DNA of 64,000 nt from Ustilaginoidea virens (Eukaryota; Ascomycota; Sordariomycetes; Hypocreales; Clavicipitaceae). The position numbers and the translations under genes are program-made. The stretch is from NCBI RefSeq assembly GCF_000687475.1, contig NC_057319.1, positions 310,001 through 374,000 on the forward strand, given 5' to 3'. This document shows, in pieces, positions 11,635 through 22,434 of the stretch. The notes under the pieces were generated by a model, which saw only the letters and a list, made by a program, of their open reading frames with translations, was not told the DNA's origin and searched no databases. Position 1 is the stretch's first letter. Every line of letters starts with the position of its first letter.

Positions 11635-12057
11635 TTTTCTGGCTGGAAGATATGAGAACTGCGGGAAAGGGGGACGCGAGAGAATCGATGGTATGCGACG
11701 GTTAAAGAGAAGAACGACGATGTGACACGGTTGCGACGAAACGGGGGGAAGTTTTTCGGGGCCTCAGAGAGGCTGAACTTTGAAGGGAAAATGTCGGGCT
11801 CAGCGGAACAAGGATTCATTGGATCGTGGCAGACCCACCTCTGGACTCCCCGTATTTGCATATACCGCATATACGCCATACAGCCGTAATTCACGTCTGC
11901 ATGGTTGGATAATCCAGCAAACAGATGGGAACTTTGATGAATCGGCAGCACTGGCTTGCTCCAAAAGGCCTTTCTCCCTTGTGCTGTCGCTGTATGACCT
12001 GCGTGATATCAAAAGTCTGCTCCGGTCAAGCTTTCAACTTCCTCTTGCAAACCCCCT
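11635..12057. other. Porin promoter / mcu 3' region
   Basis: No supportable gene. The porin and uniporter genes are head to tail, so this 423-nt spacer must hold the mcu terminator and the porin promoter and leader. Confidence 0.5.
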
Positions 12058-13473
12058 TCAGCCGTGTTCCTTCTGCCGTCTAGATTTCCTCCCCCTAGTC
12101 TTGCTGTTGTCGTCATCCGCATCGGCGTCGTCGTCATTGTCTACTTCATCCTCCCCTTTGTTCGGACGACTCTCGTCCTCTTCTTCCAACACTTCCTTGA
12201 CCGCCTCGCCTCCGAGGTCCTTCATCTCGTCCCAGTCCACTCCGTATTCATGCGCCGCCGTTTTGATCTCTCGTCGCAGTTCATTGGCGTCGTAAACGAT
12301 TTGCTCCCATTTTTGCGGGTCAAAACCTCGTTCCTGGTACAAGGCATTCTGCCGTCGCGAGACCGTCACGTTCATGGCAGCTTTGTAGCTCAAGTCTCGA
12401 CTGATGAACAGGAACCACAGATACCCACCCATGATGGTCGACAGCCCGGCAAGATAGGTGACTGGCTCGACCAAGTCCCACCCCATCTCGGTATGGAACG
12501 TGACGTAGTAAACGACTCCCCACCAGCCAGCCAAAGCCACGAACCCGCCCTTGGCCAAAGCATGCGCGCCCTTGTGCGCAAGTTCGTCGCATTCTCGTTT
12601 GATGCGCGCCATTTGATCAATCTCGCGAGACATGCGCCGCAATCTCATGCGCGAGTAATATGTTCGATCCTTGAAGCTAGGCACAGCGACCCGCAACTCC
12701 TCACCATGACCTTCAATGCTGACGGTAAATTCCCGGCCACGAGCAGCGTCCCTGATAAAGTCGCCAATCTCGGTGCTTCCGCTCCATCTCACCCAGCGTG
12801 TTTTGTCCCTGCTCGGTCCTTCGTGACCAAGGCCCGAGTATGAGGCCACATTGGATCCGTTCGCGTCATTGCCGCTCTGGGGCTTGTCGTTTTTGTCCTC
12901 GTCGTCGTTGGTATAGTCCGCTTCGGCGCGGAAAACAATCTCGGGCAACTTGTCCCCGCCATTTACCTTGAGAGGGGGGATCTCGGCTTGGATTAGTCGT
13001 TCAAGATATGACAAGGGTTGGTGGGGATGGATGAGGAGTGCCAGAGGCTCTACTGCCTCGTCTTTCCATTTATCCCTGACAGAATCGTCAACATTGATGT
13101 GATCTTGCTCGGGGTGGAATGGAATGGGCAGTATAAGCTTGAGCAGCCGGGTTGGGGTTGTAAGAAGTCGACCTGGCCCTGCTTTAGCCCGGCTTTCTCG
13201 TGGCTAAGCTCCGTTTCTTGGTAAGATACGGCATGACGAACCTTTCGTGGCATCCCCTCCCGTAGGATCCGGAGAGGTCGATTTGGGTAAGGTGTTGCTT
13301 CTGGCCCGGTGCCACGGTCGATCGTCAGCCCTTCGCTGCGTCGCTCCGCGGCCGAGTGTTGGTTTGCTTGAATCGGAAGCATCACTGTACTTTCTGCTTG
13401 ATATCGGAGGACAGCGAATGAGCGTGGTTCGTGCAATCACAGTCAGGGCCAGCGGCGCCGCACGGTGGGACAT
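12058..13473 (-). CDS. mcu: Mitochondrial calcium uniporter pore subunit (MCU)
   Basis: Pore-forming inner-membrane calcium channel. Exons 13242-13473 and 12058-13178 on the complement give 450 residues. A TAG in the same frame near 13200 is removed by a 63-nt intron (GTTCGT donor, GCAG acceptor), joining a Ser/Arg-rich presequence that starts [17 protein letters not shown] to [18 protein letters not shown]. Next come [10 protein letters not shown], a long amphipathic/coiled-coil segment, TM1 ([17 protein letters not shown], near 280-297), the selectivity signature WDLVEPVTY near 310, and TM2 ([18 protein letters not shown]). The signature fits the WD-x-x-EPVTY family pattern, with Leu-Val where animals have Ile-Met. 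The C-terminus is very acidic, then basic. I see no MICU or EMRE gene nearby. The exon 1 start and junction are less certain than the core. Confidence 0.9.
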
Positions 13474-14729
13474 GTCTCATGAGGACTGCAGCTTCAAAAT
13501 AACGGCAAGGCGATTTGAAAAAAGGTGCAGGACGTGATAGAACAGGGCTAACCACGAGCCTTGGAGGTTGCATTTTAGGTTGGCGACGGACGGGCCAAGC
13601 AAGCACCTGCAAGGAATGGTGAACGGTCATGACGTCAGTACATGTAGCCAAGTTAACTGGAGCAACCAGCTGGACCAGTGCTGCCACGGCCTGGAATGCT
13701 TGCTGTGGCTTCCCCTGTCGCTGACCACTGACGCACCACGCATTGACCAGTAGCGCAGCCGACTATTACCAGACTGCAAGTCCTCGCTCCGCCTTGATTC
13801 ATTTAAATTATATTATAGCAGCTCAGGCGGACGAATAGTCACCCGCGAGGCTCCCTCCGCTTTCCCTGTTGGCGGCTAGTACTCCGTACTAGGAGCAAGG
13901 TACGGCTTGTGCATCTTGTACGGGGTTTCCTGTGCAAGTCCTCCGGTCGCTGGTCTGGCATTCTGGTCGAGAAAATTGGCCTGCCTCAAGAGACGCGATG
14001 TATTCGTGTGGACGAAGACGAATGCCTACGATACCTCCGAACTGTCATCAACGGTCGTCAATATTTTCAGTCGGCTTTGCTGCCCAAGCTGGAATAGGGT
14101 TGCAGCTGTCAAAACGGAACTGTACGGACAAGTCCACGGGCTAGCTCGTTTTGGACGCTGCCCAATGCCAGGTACCCTCCCTTTTAACTCCATACACAAC
14201 CCAGCCATGTGCGCGAGGTACCCGGTACTTGAGCCCGCAGTTCAGGGTCACTGGGTCAAGGCTCCGTGACCTACGACGTGCTCGACGCAGAGACAAGCTT
14301 CATCCTTTCTCCATTTCACGGGGACGAGCCTTTGATCGGCTAATCTCTCGCACCATCGACAAGCGTTGCTCGAATAGTCTGTTACTTGCGACTTCGATTC
14401 GTTTGCGACGAGAAATCAATTGTCCCGCTGGGGATACGCATGAGACCCCGGGGTCCCCGAAGCCCTCGACAACTACACCACACGCATCTCGGTGCCTTTG
14501 TGTGTATTTCGGGCTTCGGAGAGTCTCCTTTCCTTCTTTTCTCTCTCTTCCCGCCCCCCTCCCCAGAAGATACGAGGACTGCTCCAAGACGTCTTCGCGT
14601 ACCAGCATGCCTCGTCGACATCATATAATTCGACGCATCTAATATCACCCCACCTACAGCCCGCGCCCCTTTGGTGTGATTCATCGTGATCAATTGCTCA
14701 TAGTATAAAGCACAGCACTTCACAAGCCG
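13474..14729. promoter_or_regulatory. Divergent upstream region of mcu and pld1
   Basis: No supportable gene in 1.26 kb between two divergently transcribed genes, so both promoters should lie here. Contains an AT-rich stretch near 13800-13818 and a TACTCCGTA word at 13880-13888. No specific binding site is claimed. Confidence 0.45.
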
Positions 14730-17700
14730 ATGGCATCCAATCATCTGGAGGAGGAGTCAGTGTCTCCGCTCAGCCATTCCCCCCGGAATGCAACTCCTGC
14801 GAGCGCTGAATGTGCCCCCCCGTTTTCATCGCCGATCAAAGCCACATTGCTGCCAGATTCCCAGCCCTTTGAGACTGAAGAAGAATGTCACGGCCGAAGA
14901 AATACTCTAGAAGCTCAAGACTATTGGAATTATGGAGAAAAACACCAGAACGTTTGCCCAGCTCCCGATCCTAACGGAATAACCAGGGATGAGGATGAAT
15001 TCGAGCAACAGACCCGTCCTGTTTCCGACAAGACACAAGCACGCAAGGAAAATGACGCCGTCTCACCGAGTGACCAGCGGCGGGGTCTAACACTGCCCGC
15101 AAGAAGTGTGCAATTTGCAAGGCAAGACCCTCAGATCCTAGCTCCTCCTGCATCAGGAAGTCATGGCCGACATGGGTCATGGGACGGACCAGAAACTCCA
15201 GGAAAGCATAAAAATACATCCTTCATGGCCAAGATAAAAGCCTTGGCGGTCACGCCAGCTCCCCCAAATACCAAATTGCCGTCAATTCCGGCCGGCGAAA
15301 ACGGCTTACAGTCAACATCAACTTCGCCTACCACTGCCCGTTTCGGTAGTCGACTGCCAGACACCCTCACGGAAGAGCAATCCGATGCAGATGCTGATGC
15401 AGACATTGAGGAGACGGCAGATGAATCAGCCGTACCGGGGACCAATTCATCCAAGAAAAAGAAGCGGAGGATGAAGCGCTTTAAGAAAGGTCAATCCTCA
15501 TTCACGCCGACTCCAAGTCGGTTTATCAGTGATTCAGAACCGTGGGGCGCATATAATCGACTGCTCAGACGACGGGCAAGTATGCCGGATACTTCTATAC
15601 CTGCCAACACAGATCACATACAATCGGACGGAGATACGCGTGAAGCCCTGAAACGCCGCACCTTCCTCCGGGGTCATTCCTTCGTAGGAACAACGACGCA
15701 ATCCCATGGTGAAGACCTCAATGAACTGGAGAGCTCTGCTGTTGTAGGCCGCCGTGCTGGCCATTCGAGGCGCCTCACAGTTTTTGGTGGCGGTGGCGTC
15801 TCTGATGGTGATGCTATGGCACCACGCCGACCGTTTTTCAACTCGGAACGAGCGTCTAATTTCGGCCACCAAAAATGGAGACAGGTGAAAAGTACACTGA
15901 AGTTGCTGCGGCAGAAGAAAGAAGACCGGTTTGACTATTTCAAATCAGCAGAGTTGATGGCCGAGCTTAGGGCTGGCGCCCCCGCGGTGTTGATGCTTGC
16001 CAGCATGATTCAAAGGGACGAACATGGGAATAAGAGGATCCCTGTTCTGCTTGAACAGCTAAATCTGAAAGTCAAGGATAGCTCCCCGGCGCCAGACGAT
16101 GACAAACATCGACATTGGGTATTCACAATTCAGCTCGAGTATGGCAGTGGACCTAGCCGAATGAGCTGGACAGTGATCCGGACCATAAAGGACATTTACA
16201 ATCTCCATTTCAGATACAAATTTGCTCTCAACAACGAAAAATATATGCTTGGTCGCGATCCTGGAGCTCGACCAAAACAACCCAAGTTCCCGTACTCAGC
16301 CTTCCCCTACCTGCGCCGGGCGCGCGGCAAAGAAGCTGAGAGTGAGGAAGAGGATCAACCCGGTGGTCGGGTGGAGGAAGCTGCTGGCGAAGGGACAGGA
16401 CGTGAAGATCTTGCGGATGGCCCAGCGAGCGGAACCGACGGCCTACCCCAACCCACCAGAAAGAAGTCGAGATCTCATCTCTGGGGAATGAGGCGACGAT
16501 CGACAGGGTACACGGACCCTGGAGAGATGTCGAACGCTGAGGGTCCGTCCACACCTGTTCTGGACATGGCCACTCGGAGGCAACGCTATATAGAGAAGCA
16601 ACGGCGCATTCTGGAAAAGTACTTGTCAGAAATGATAAGGTGGCTTATGTTCCGGGCGGATAGTAACCGTCTCTGCCGATTCTTGGAACTTTCGGCTCTT
16701 GGTGTTCGTCTTGCGGCAGAAGGGAGCTATCACGGCAAAGAGGGGTATTTGCATATCCAGTCTTCAAAGGGCCTCGATTTCCGCAGGGTCCTGACGCCGG
16801 CCAAAGTCATTGCTCGCCACAGTCGCAAGTGGTTTTTGGTTCGCCAGAGCTACATTGTCTGCGTAGAGTCTCCGGAAAACATGAACATCTACGACGTTTA
16901 TCTCGTCGACTCCAAATTCAGCCTCATTTCAAAAAAGAATCCGCTTGTGCAAATCGGCTCCAAGGATAAGAAAAAAGAGGTAGACCTCACTTTGGAACCG
17001 CCACCAAGCAAACATCATACTCTGACTTTGCGCACTTCAGAACGCAAGGTGCGCTTGTTTTCGAGGTATCAGTCCGTGATGAAGCAATTCGAAGATTCCA
17101 TCAACGAAATGCTGAAGCAAACGTCGTGGTACGCAAAGAAACGATTCGACAGCTTTGCGCCAGTCAGAACAGGAGTTTTCGCACAGTGGCTCGTGGATGG
17201 CCGTGACTACATGTGGAACGTCTCTCGAGCAATTAACATGGCTCGGGACGTCATTTACATCCATGACTGGTGGTTGAGTCCTGAGCTATACATGAGACGA
17301 CCTGCAGCCATCAGCCAAAAATGGCGGCTGGACAGGCTTCTGCAGAAAAAGGCGAGGGAGGGAGTCAAGATCTTTGTTATTATCTACCGGAATGTCGAAG
17401 CAGCTGTTCCCATCGACTCTGAGTACACCAAGTTTTCCTTGCTAAACCTTCATCCAAACGTCTTCGTACAACGATCACCCAATCAATTCAAGAAGAACCA
17501 GTTTTTCTTTGCCCATCACGAGAAGATATGCGTCGTGGACCACGATGTAGCCTTCCTCGGTGGTGTTGATCTGTGCTTCGGCAGATGGGATTGTCCTCAG
17601 CATCCCATTGTCGACGATAAACCCACGGGGTTCGAGACAACGGAGCAGCCAAAGGATGCAGAACACTGCCAGCTGTTCCCCGGTAAAGATTACTCCAACC

Positions 17701-20292
17701 CTCGAGTGCAGGACTTCTTCAGACTGAACGAGCCATACGAAGAGATGTACGACCGTAGCAAAGTACCACGAATGCCTTGGCACGATGTGGCGATGCAGGT
17801 GGTCGGGCAACCAGCACGAGATCTCACACGCCACTTTGTTCAGCGATGGAATTACCTGCGTCGAGGACGCAAGCCGACCCGGCCGCTCCCGTTCTTGCTG
17901 CCACCTCCGGACGCTAAATTGGACGAGTTGGAGGCCCTAGGCTTGACAGGGACATGCGAAGTCCAGATGCTTCGCTCAGCAAGCACTTGGTCACTCGGTA
18001 TTGAAGAGACGGAGCACAGCATCCAAAACGCCTATATTAAAATGATTGAAGACTCAGACCATTTTGTGTACATGGAGAACCAGTTCTTCATATCGAGCAC
18101 AGAGGCGTACAATACCAAGATTGTGAATCGTATCGGAGATGCATTGGTGGAACGCATCATTCGTGCGCACGAAAACGGCGAAGAATGGCGCTGCGTGATC
18201 ATGATTCCGCTCATGCCCGGTTTTCAAAACACTGTAGACGAACAAGAAGGGACCAGCGTGAGACTCATTCTTATGTGCCAGTATAAGAGCATATGTCGAG
18301 GTGAACAGTCCATATTCGGCCGTCTTCGCGCGGTTGGCATCGAACCCGAAGACTACATTGGGTTCTACTGCTTGCGTCAATGGGGCGTCATGAGCAATGA
18401 TGCTTTGGTCACGGAACAGCTGTACATCCACGCCAAGGCCATAATCGTTGACGATCGGGTTGCTTTGATAGGCTCCGCCAACATCAACGAGCGCTCCATG
18501 CTGGGATCGCGCGATTCCGAATGCGCCGCCCTGGTGCGAGACACGGACATGATATCGTCCACCATGGCCGGGAAGCCCTACCAAGTCGGTCGTTTTGCAC
18601 ATACTCTGCGTCTGCGTCTCATGCGTGAACACCTGGGACTTGACGTGGATGACATTCTGGAACAAGAACGTCAACACGACATGGACCAGGAAGCTTTTGA
18701 TCAGAAGATGGAGGATATCTATCGAGAGGACAATGCGACGCCAGGAGTTGGTCCGAGTTCAGGACGCAGGGAAAGCTATATGCACCAGCGTGCTCCAAGC
18801 TTTAACCACGACCTTGACATGGCAAAGGCGAGAGCCATTAATGATGGCGCATCGTTGCCCTCTTCTTCACTTTCATCCAGCTCCGACGCAAAACTTGGTA
18901 AAGGTAAGAAGTCTACCGGTGTCATGAGCCCGGAACAGAAGCACAAGCACGAACTGGACGTATCGGGATACGGCCCGGATCAGTGGAAGGCTGCAGAGCA
19001 GTCAGGCCTTGACGAGGGCCGAGACTCGGTTGTTGTCGGTGGTCGCGAAGTCCTGGTACATGATGTTGACCCTGAAGGCAAGGGAACCATCGCCAAGCCG
19101 AAGCCGCCCCATCAAACGGCTCCAGCTTCGGACAATCGCCATCTGGAGGCAAGTGAAGCCAGCATTGCGGCACTCCCACCCATGCCTCCAATGAATCGGC
19201 GCACAACGGAGGAGCTTGGCCTTCTCCGACCTGCTCAACTACCTCCTCTCCCGGCTGCCGACGATACTGATATCGGTGGCCCTCCTGCACCCGTCGACCC
19301 AACAAGTGGTTGCCCTAAGAGCGGAGCTTTTTACCCCATGACCGCAGATATTAGATTGGCAGATATCACGAAGGACTGTATGCGCGATCCACTGCTGACA
19401 ACCTTCATTGATGATACGTGGAATCGAGTAGCCATGAATAACACGAAACTTTACCGCAGGGTTTTCCGCTGCATGCCGGATTCTGAAGTGAAAACTTGGC
19501 AGGAGTATCGGGACTATATGGAATACGGCGTGAGATTTCGCGCCAGCATGGAAGGCAAAGCTGTTGGCGATGAGGTGGACTTGAAGCCCGACGGTCACAA
19601 CCACCACGAGTCCACGGCTGCAGGAGCGGGTGTTGGAGCACCTGGACCCGAGGCCATCGTCTCGGCCGTGACAGAGAAGCTGACGGAGAAATTGGCGATC
19701 CCTGAGCTGGATCTGAACAAACTCGACGCGACAGCGTCTGCAAAGGAGGACGCTTTCCTGGACGAAAAATCAGAGGAGGCCAACCCGCCATCATTGGGGT
19801 CTCCAAATGGCCCCCTTCCTCGTCAAGACGTAAAGCTTGCAGATCCCCCGCCCACTGAGGTGAAATTGGGAGATGGAGGCCTATCTATCATTGAGGAAAC
19901 TCGGTCGAGGCCCCTTGAGCCGCAGAATAGCAGGAACGCAGATCGTAAGGCGACCTTTTCCACGCTAGACAAGCCTCCGTCGCGAGACACGACAAGTATT
20001 CCCCCGCAAGCCCAATCCGGCTCTGTTAAACGTCGCCGTCGAGCCACCACGAAAGGAAGCCGCCGCGGCTTTTCTCTTGACGACATGCCTTCCCGACTTG
20101 ATGCCGAAGAGATACTCAAGTTGATTCAGGGCAATGTGGTTCAGTTTCCGTACGACTGGCTACTCACCGAAGAGCAGAACGGAAACTGGGGCTATCAAGT
20201 GGATGGAGTCGCTCCGTTATCAATCTAGTAAGTGTTTTCTTCCATGCAGCGGAGTTTCTCAGATCAAGGATTGACAGTTTTACAGCAACTAG
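14730..20292 (+). CDS. pld1: Phospholipase D1 (PX-PH, Spo14 type)
   Basis: Hydrolyses phosphatidylcholine to phosphatidic acid and choline on membranes. A huge exon, 14730-20227, plus a 7-nt coding exon, 20286-20292, give 1834 residues. The Ser-rich N-terminus of about 450 residues looks disordered. A PX-like domain spans about 460-655 with an acidic/basic insert, and a PH-like domain about 670-795. The first catalytic HKD motif is HHEKICVVDHDVAFLGG near 928, the second IHAKAIIVDDRVALIGSANI near 1233, both intact. The C-terminal 500 residues are low complexity but end with a conserved-looking segment, VQFPYDWLLTEEQNGNWGYQ. The last intron (GTAAGT, ATTGAC, ACAG, 58 nt) changes the end from PLSI to PLSIYN; without splicing, a TAG appears across the junction. 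The start is the first Met of the open frame. Confidence 0.95.
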
Positions 20293-20761
20293 CCCAAGTG
20301 TTGGACAAAATCTGGTTCCTTTAGGGAGAGCATATAAATGCGAGGCGAGCAGTAATGAACAGCAGTAAAAATGAATATATAATTACCAAAGAAAAAAAAA
20401 GGAAAGGAAAGGAAGAGAAAGAGAGAAAGAGAGAGAAAGAGAGAACAAGGAAAAGTCCAAATCCTTTGCAATGCGAAGAGGTTTCATATGTGAAAGTAAG
20501 TATTGGCAAGAGGCATGCCGCACCATCATACGGGAACCATAGACTTGGCATGCATCCCTTTTTTTGGGTCATTGTTTCTCGCTTTGACTTGTAGCGCGAC
20601 AACAGCACGGCGTAACCGAGGTTCGTATGATGCGTTATACATAGTTTTCTTGTAGTAGCTGCACCATTTGTTCCAAGGACACACTTATTAATACATCATG
20701 TTGAAAGAACGAACAGGAACAGGTGCTGATGGATAGGCGGCCGTCTGTCTGGGCAGCAGGA
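20293..20761. other. Convergent intergenic region (pld1 / coq7)
   Basis: No supportable gene. A purine tract of GAAA and GAGA units fills about 20389-20455. Confidence 0.5.
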
Positions 20762-21545
20762 TCAGACTCGCTCGCTGACCCAAATAGCACCTCTGCAGCC
20801 AGCCCTAATCACGCCCGTCAACAACCAGTGCGGTTCTGCCTTCTTGGCATCGTTGTCCACGGCATGATCCAGATGCTCCAGCTCCTCGTCCCGTATCCTC
20901 CTCAACGTGTTGACCAAATCGCGAATCTCGTCACTTACTTGGTACCCCTCCTCCTGCCATTGAGACATCATGGCCAGCATGTCACGAATCTGATTGTTGT
21001 AATGCTCCCCTATTTCCGTTTCCACTGCTTCCGTGCAAGCCATGGCAGCCTCGCGACCCATGAGGGCCGTGGACCAGCCCAAGCCCGTGGCGAGGACAGA
21101 CCAAAGGGGGTAGAGAGCAGTCGGGCGGACGCGGTGCTTGCGAATGAGATGGTTGAAGGTTCCGAGGTGGCCGGCTTCCTGCTCGTACATGTGGGCCATG
21201 AGGGTTCGGAGGTGCGGGTGTCTTTTCACAATCGGGGGGGTTTGGGCTTTGTATATGAGGGTGGCTGCGAGCTCGCCGGCTTGGTTGACGCGAAGCTGAG
21301 ACTGGGTGATTAGTCGTTTGAAGAAGAAGGAAGAGGCGATGAAAGAGAAGAGAAGAGAAGAGAAAAGAAAAGAAAATAAAAGAAAATAAAAGAAGAGGAG
21401 AATTCTCTCTTCGGTTGCATGCTTGGGGGAAAAGCCACTCACGGCAGAGGAGAGAAAGTCTCGTTGTTCCTGCGTCAACGGCTTTCGCTGTTTGGCGCCG
21501 CCATTGGTGGTGCTGTGAGGGGACGTCTTGGAGGAAGAGGCTTGC

Positions 21546-21579
<34 letters not shown>

Positions 21580-21679
21580 GGCTTGGTTTTGTGGATAGTG
21601 AGCGACGGGCTTGCGCGTACAGAGGGTTCCTCAGGGCGAGGGCCCGGACGGGGGGCTCTAGACACCGCGTGGGAGGCAT
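20762..21679 (-). CDS. coq7: 5-demethoxyubiquinone hydroxylase Coq7
   Basis: Diiron monooxygenase that hydroxylates demethoxyubiquinone, the penultimate step of ubiquinone synthesis, at the matrix face of the inner mitochondrial membrane. Exons 21443-21679 and 20762-21295 on the complement give 256 residues. The N-terminus is an Arg-rich presequence (RNPLYAQARRSLSTKPS) followed by an 11-residue Ser run. Iron ligands are visible: Glu in NQAGELAATLIY, ExxH in EQEAGHLG, Glu in EIGEHYNNQ, and ExxH in RDEELEHLDH. The intron is assigned because GTGAGT and TCAG flank a stretch of Phe, Leu and Ser codons with no family counterpart and splicing restores LSSALRVNQAGE. That intron is 147 nt, stays in frame and has no stop. 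It is convergent with pld1 and divergent from rtf1. Confidence 0.94.
21546..21579. repeat. (GAT)11 repeat encoding poly-Ser in coq7
   Basis: Eleven GAT units on the plus strand, read as serine triplets in the coq7 presequence region. Confidence 0.9.
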
Positions 21680-22434
21680 TTTCGTGGATGGGCTACCTTG
21701 GAAAGGAACTTTGAAGGGTTGGTTCGGGCCATGACGCCAGGTTGGCGGATTTGGCGATGATGCTGAACAGCCAGCCTGCTGCGTTGAACAGACCCGCCGG
21801 GCCTAGGGCCTGGAGCCTAGACTCTGCGCGGGTTGAGCTTGTCTCCAGTGGGTCGAGCATCAGCCTGGCCGAGCAAACGCTTCCCCAGTCGTCCACGACT
21901 GGGCATTGCTGGACGTGGACGTGGACGTGGACATGGATTGACGTGTACTTGGCATGTACTACAGAGTACCTACTCCGTTACTCCGAGTGTACTCCGTACC
22001 CAGGTTAGCTAAGGTAAGGTACCTGCCTCTACCGGAGCACCTAAGCTTAATCCAGCCAGCACCTAACAAGGAGCTGTATCCGTACTTGGCCCAATAGGCA
22101 GCTTCTCACCCAATCTCACCCAACCAGGCTGTTTCCCCAATTCAGAGCCGAGTTGCTCGCGACGACCACGTGAGAAAAAAGCCTTTTGCTTCGCCAGCTT
22201 CACTGCTCTGGCCCCCAAGAATATTTCGTCGACCTGCCTGGCCGAAACTTGCGGAGCTTGTTCACTTTCTGCAATAAAGCTCGTGCACCGGAAACCTCCG
22301 CTGGGCGCCAGTGGTTCCTGAATCGTGTCGCTTCGACTACTACTCACTACCCTTTGCGCCGAGTCTTCATTGCCGCCCAGAACGCACCTGTTCCGTTGCC
22401 GCTCTTCAAGCTCTCTGCTCGCCATAACTTCATC
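21680..22434. promoter_or_regulatory. Divergent upstream region of coq7 and rtf1
   Basis: No supportable gene. Contains GGACGT repeats (about 21911-21935), a cluster of three TACTCCG words (21971-21999) and GGTACC-type words near 22010-22020. Both promoters must lie within these 755 nt. Confidence 0.45.

Noticed and set aside
12430..12480. MCU selectivity motif written off as defective because it reads Leu-Val instead of Ile-Met
   Set aside because: The family pattern allows hydrophobic residues at those two positions; Asp and Glu, the key acidic residues, are present.
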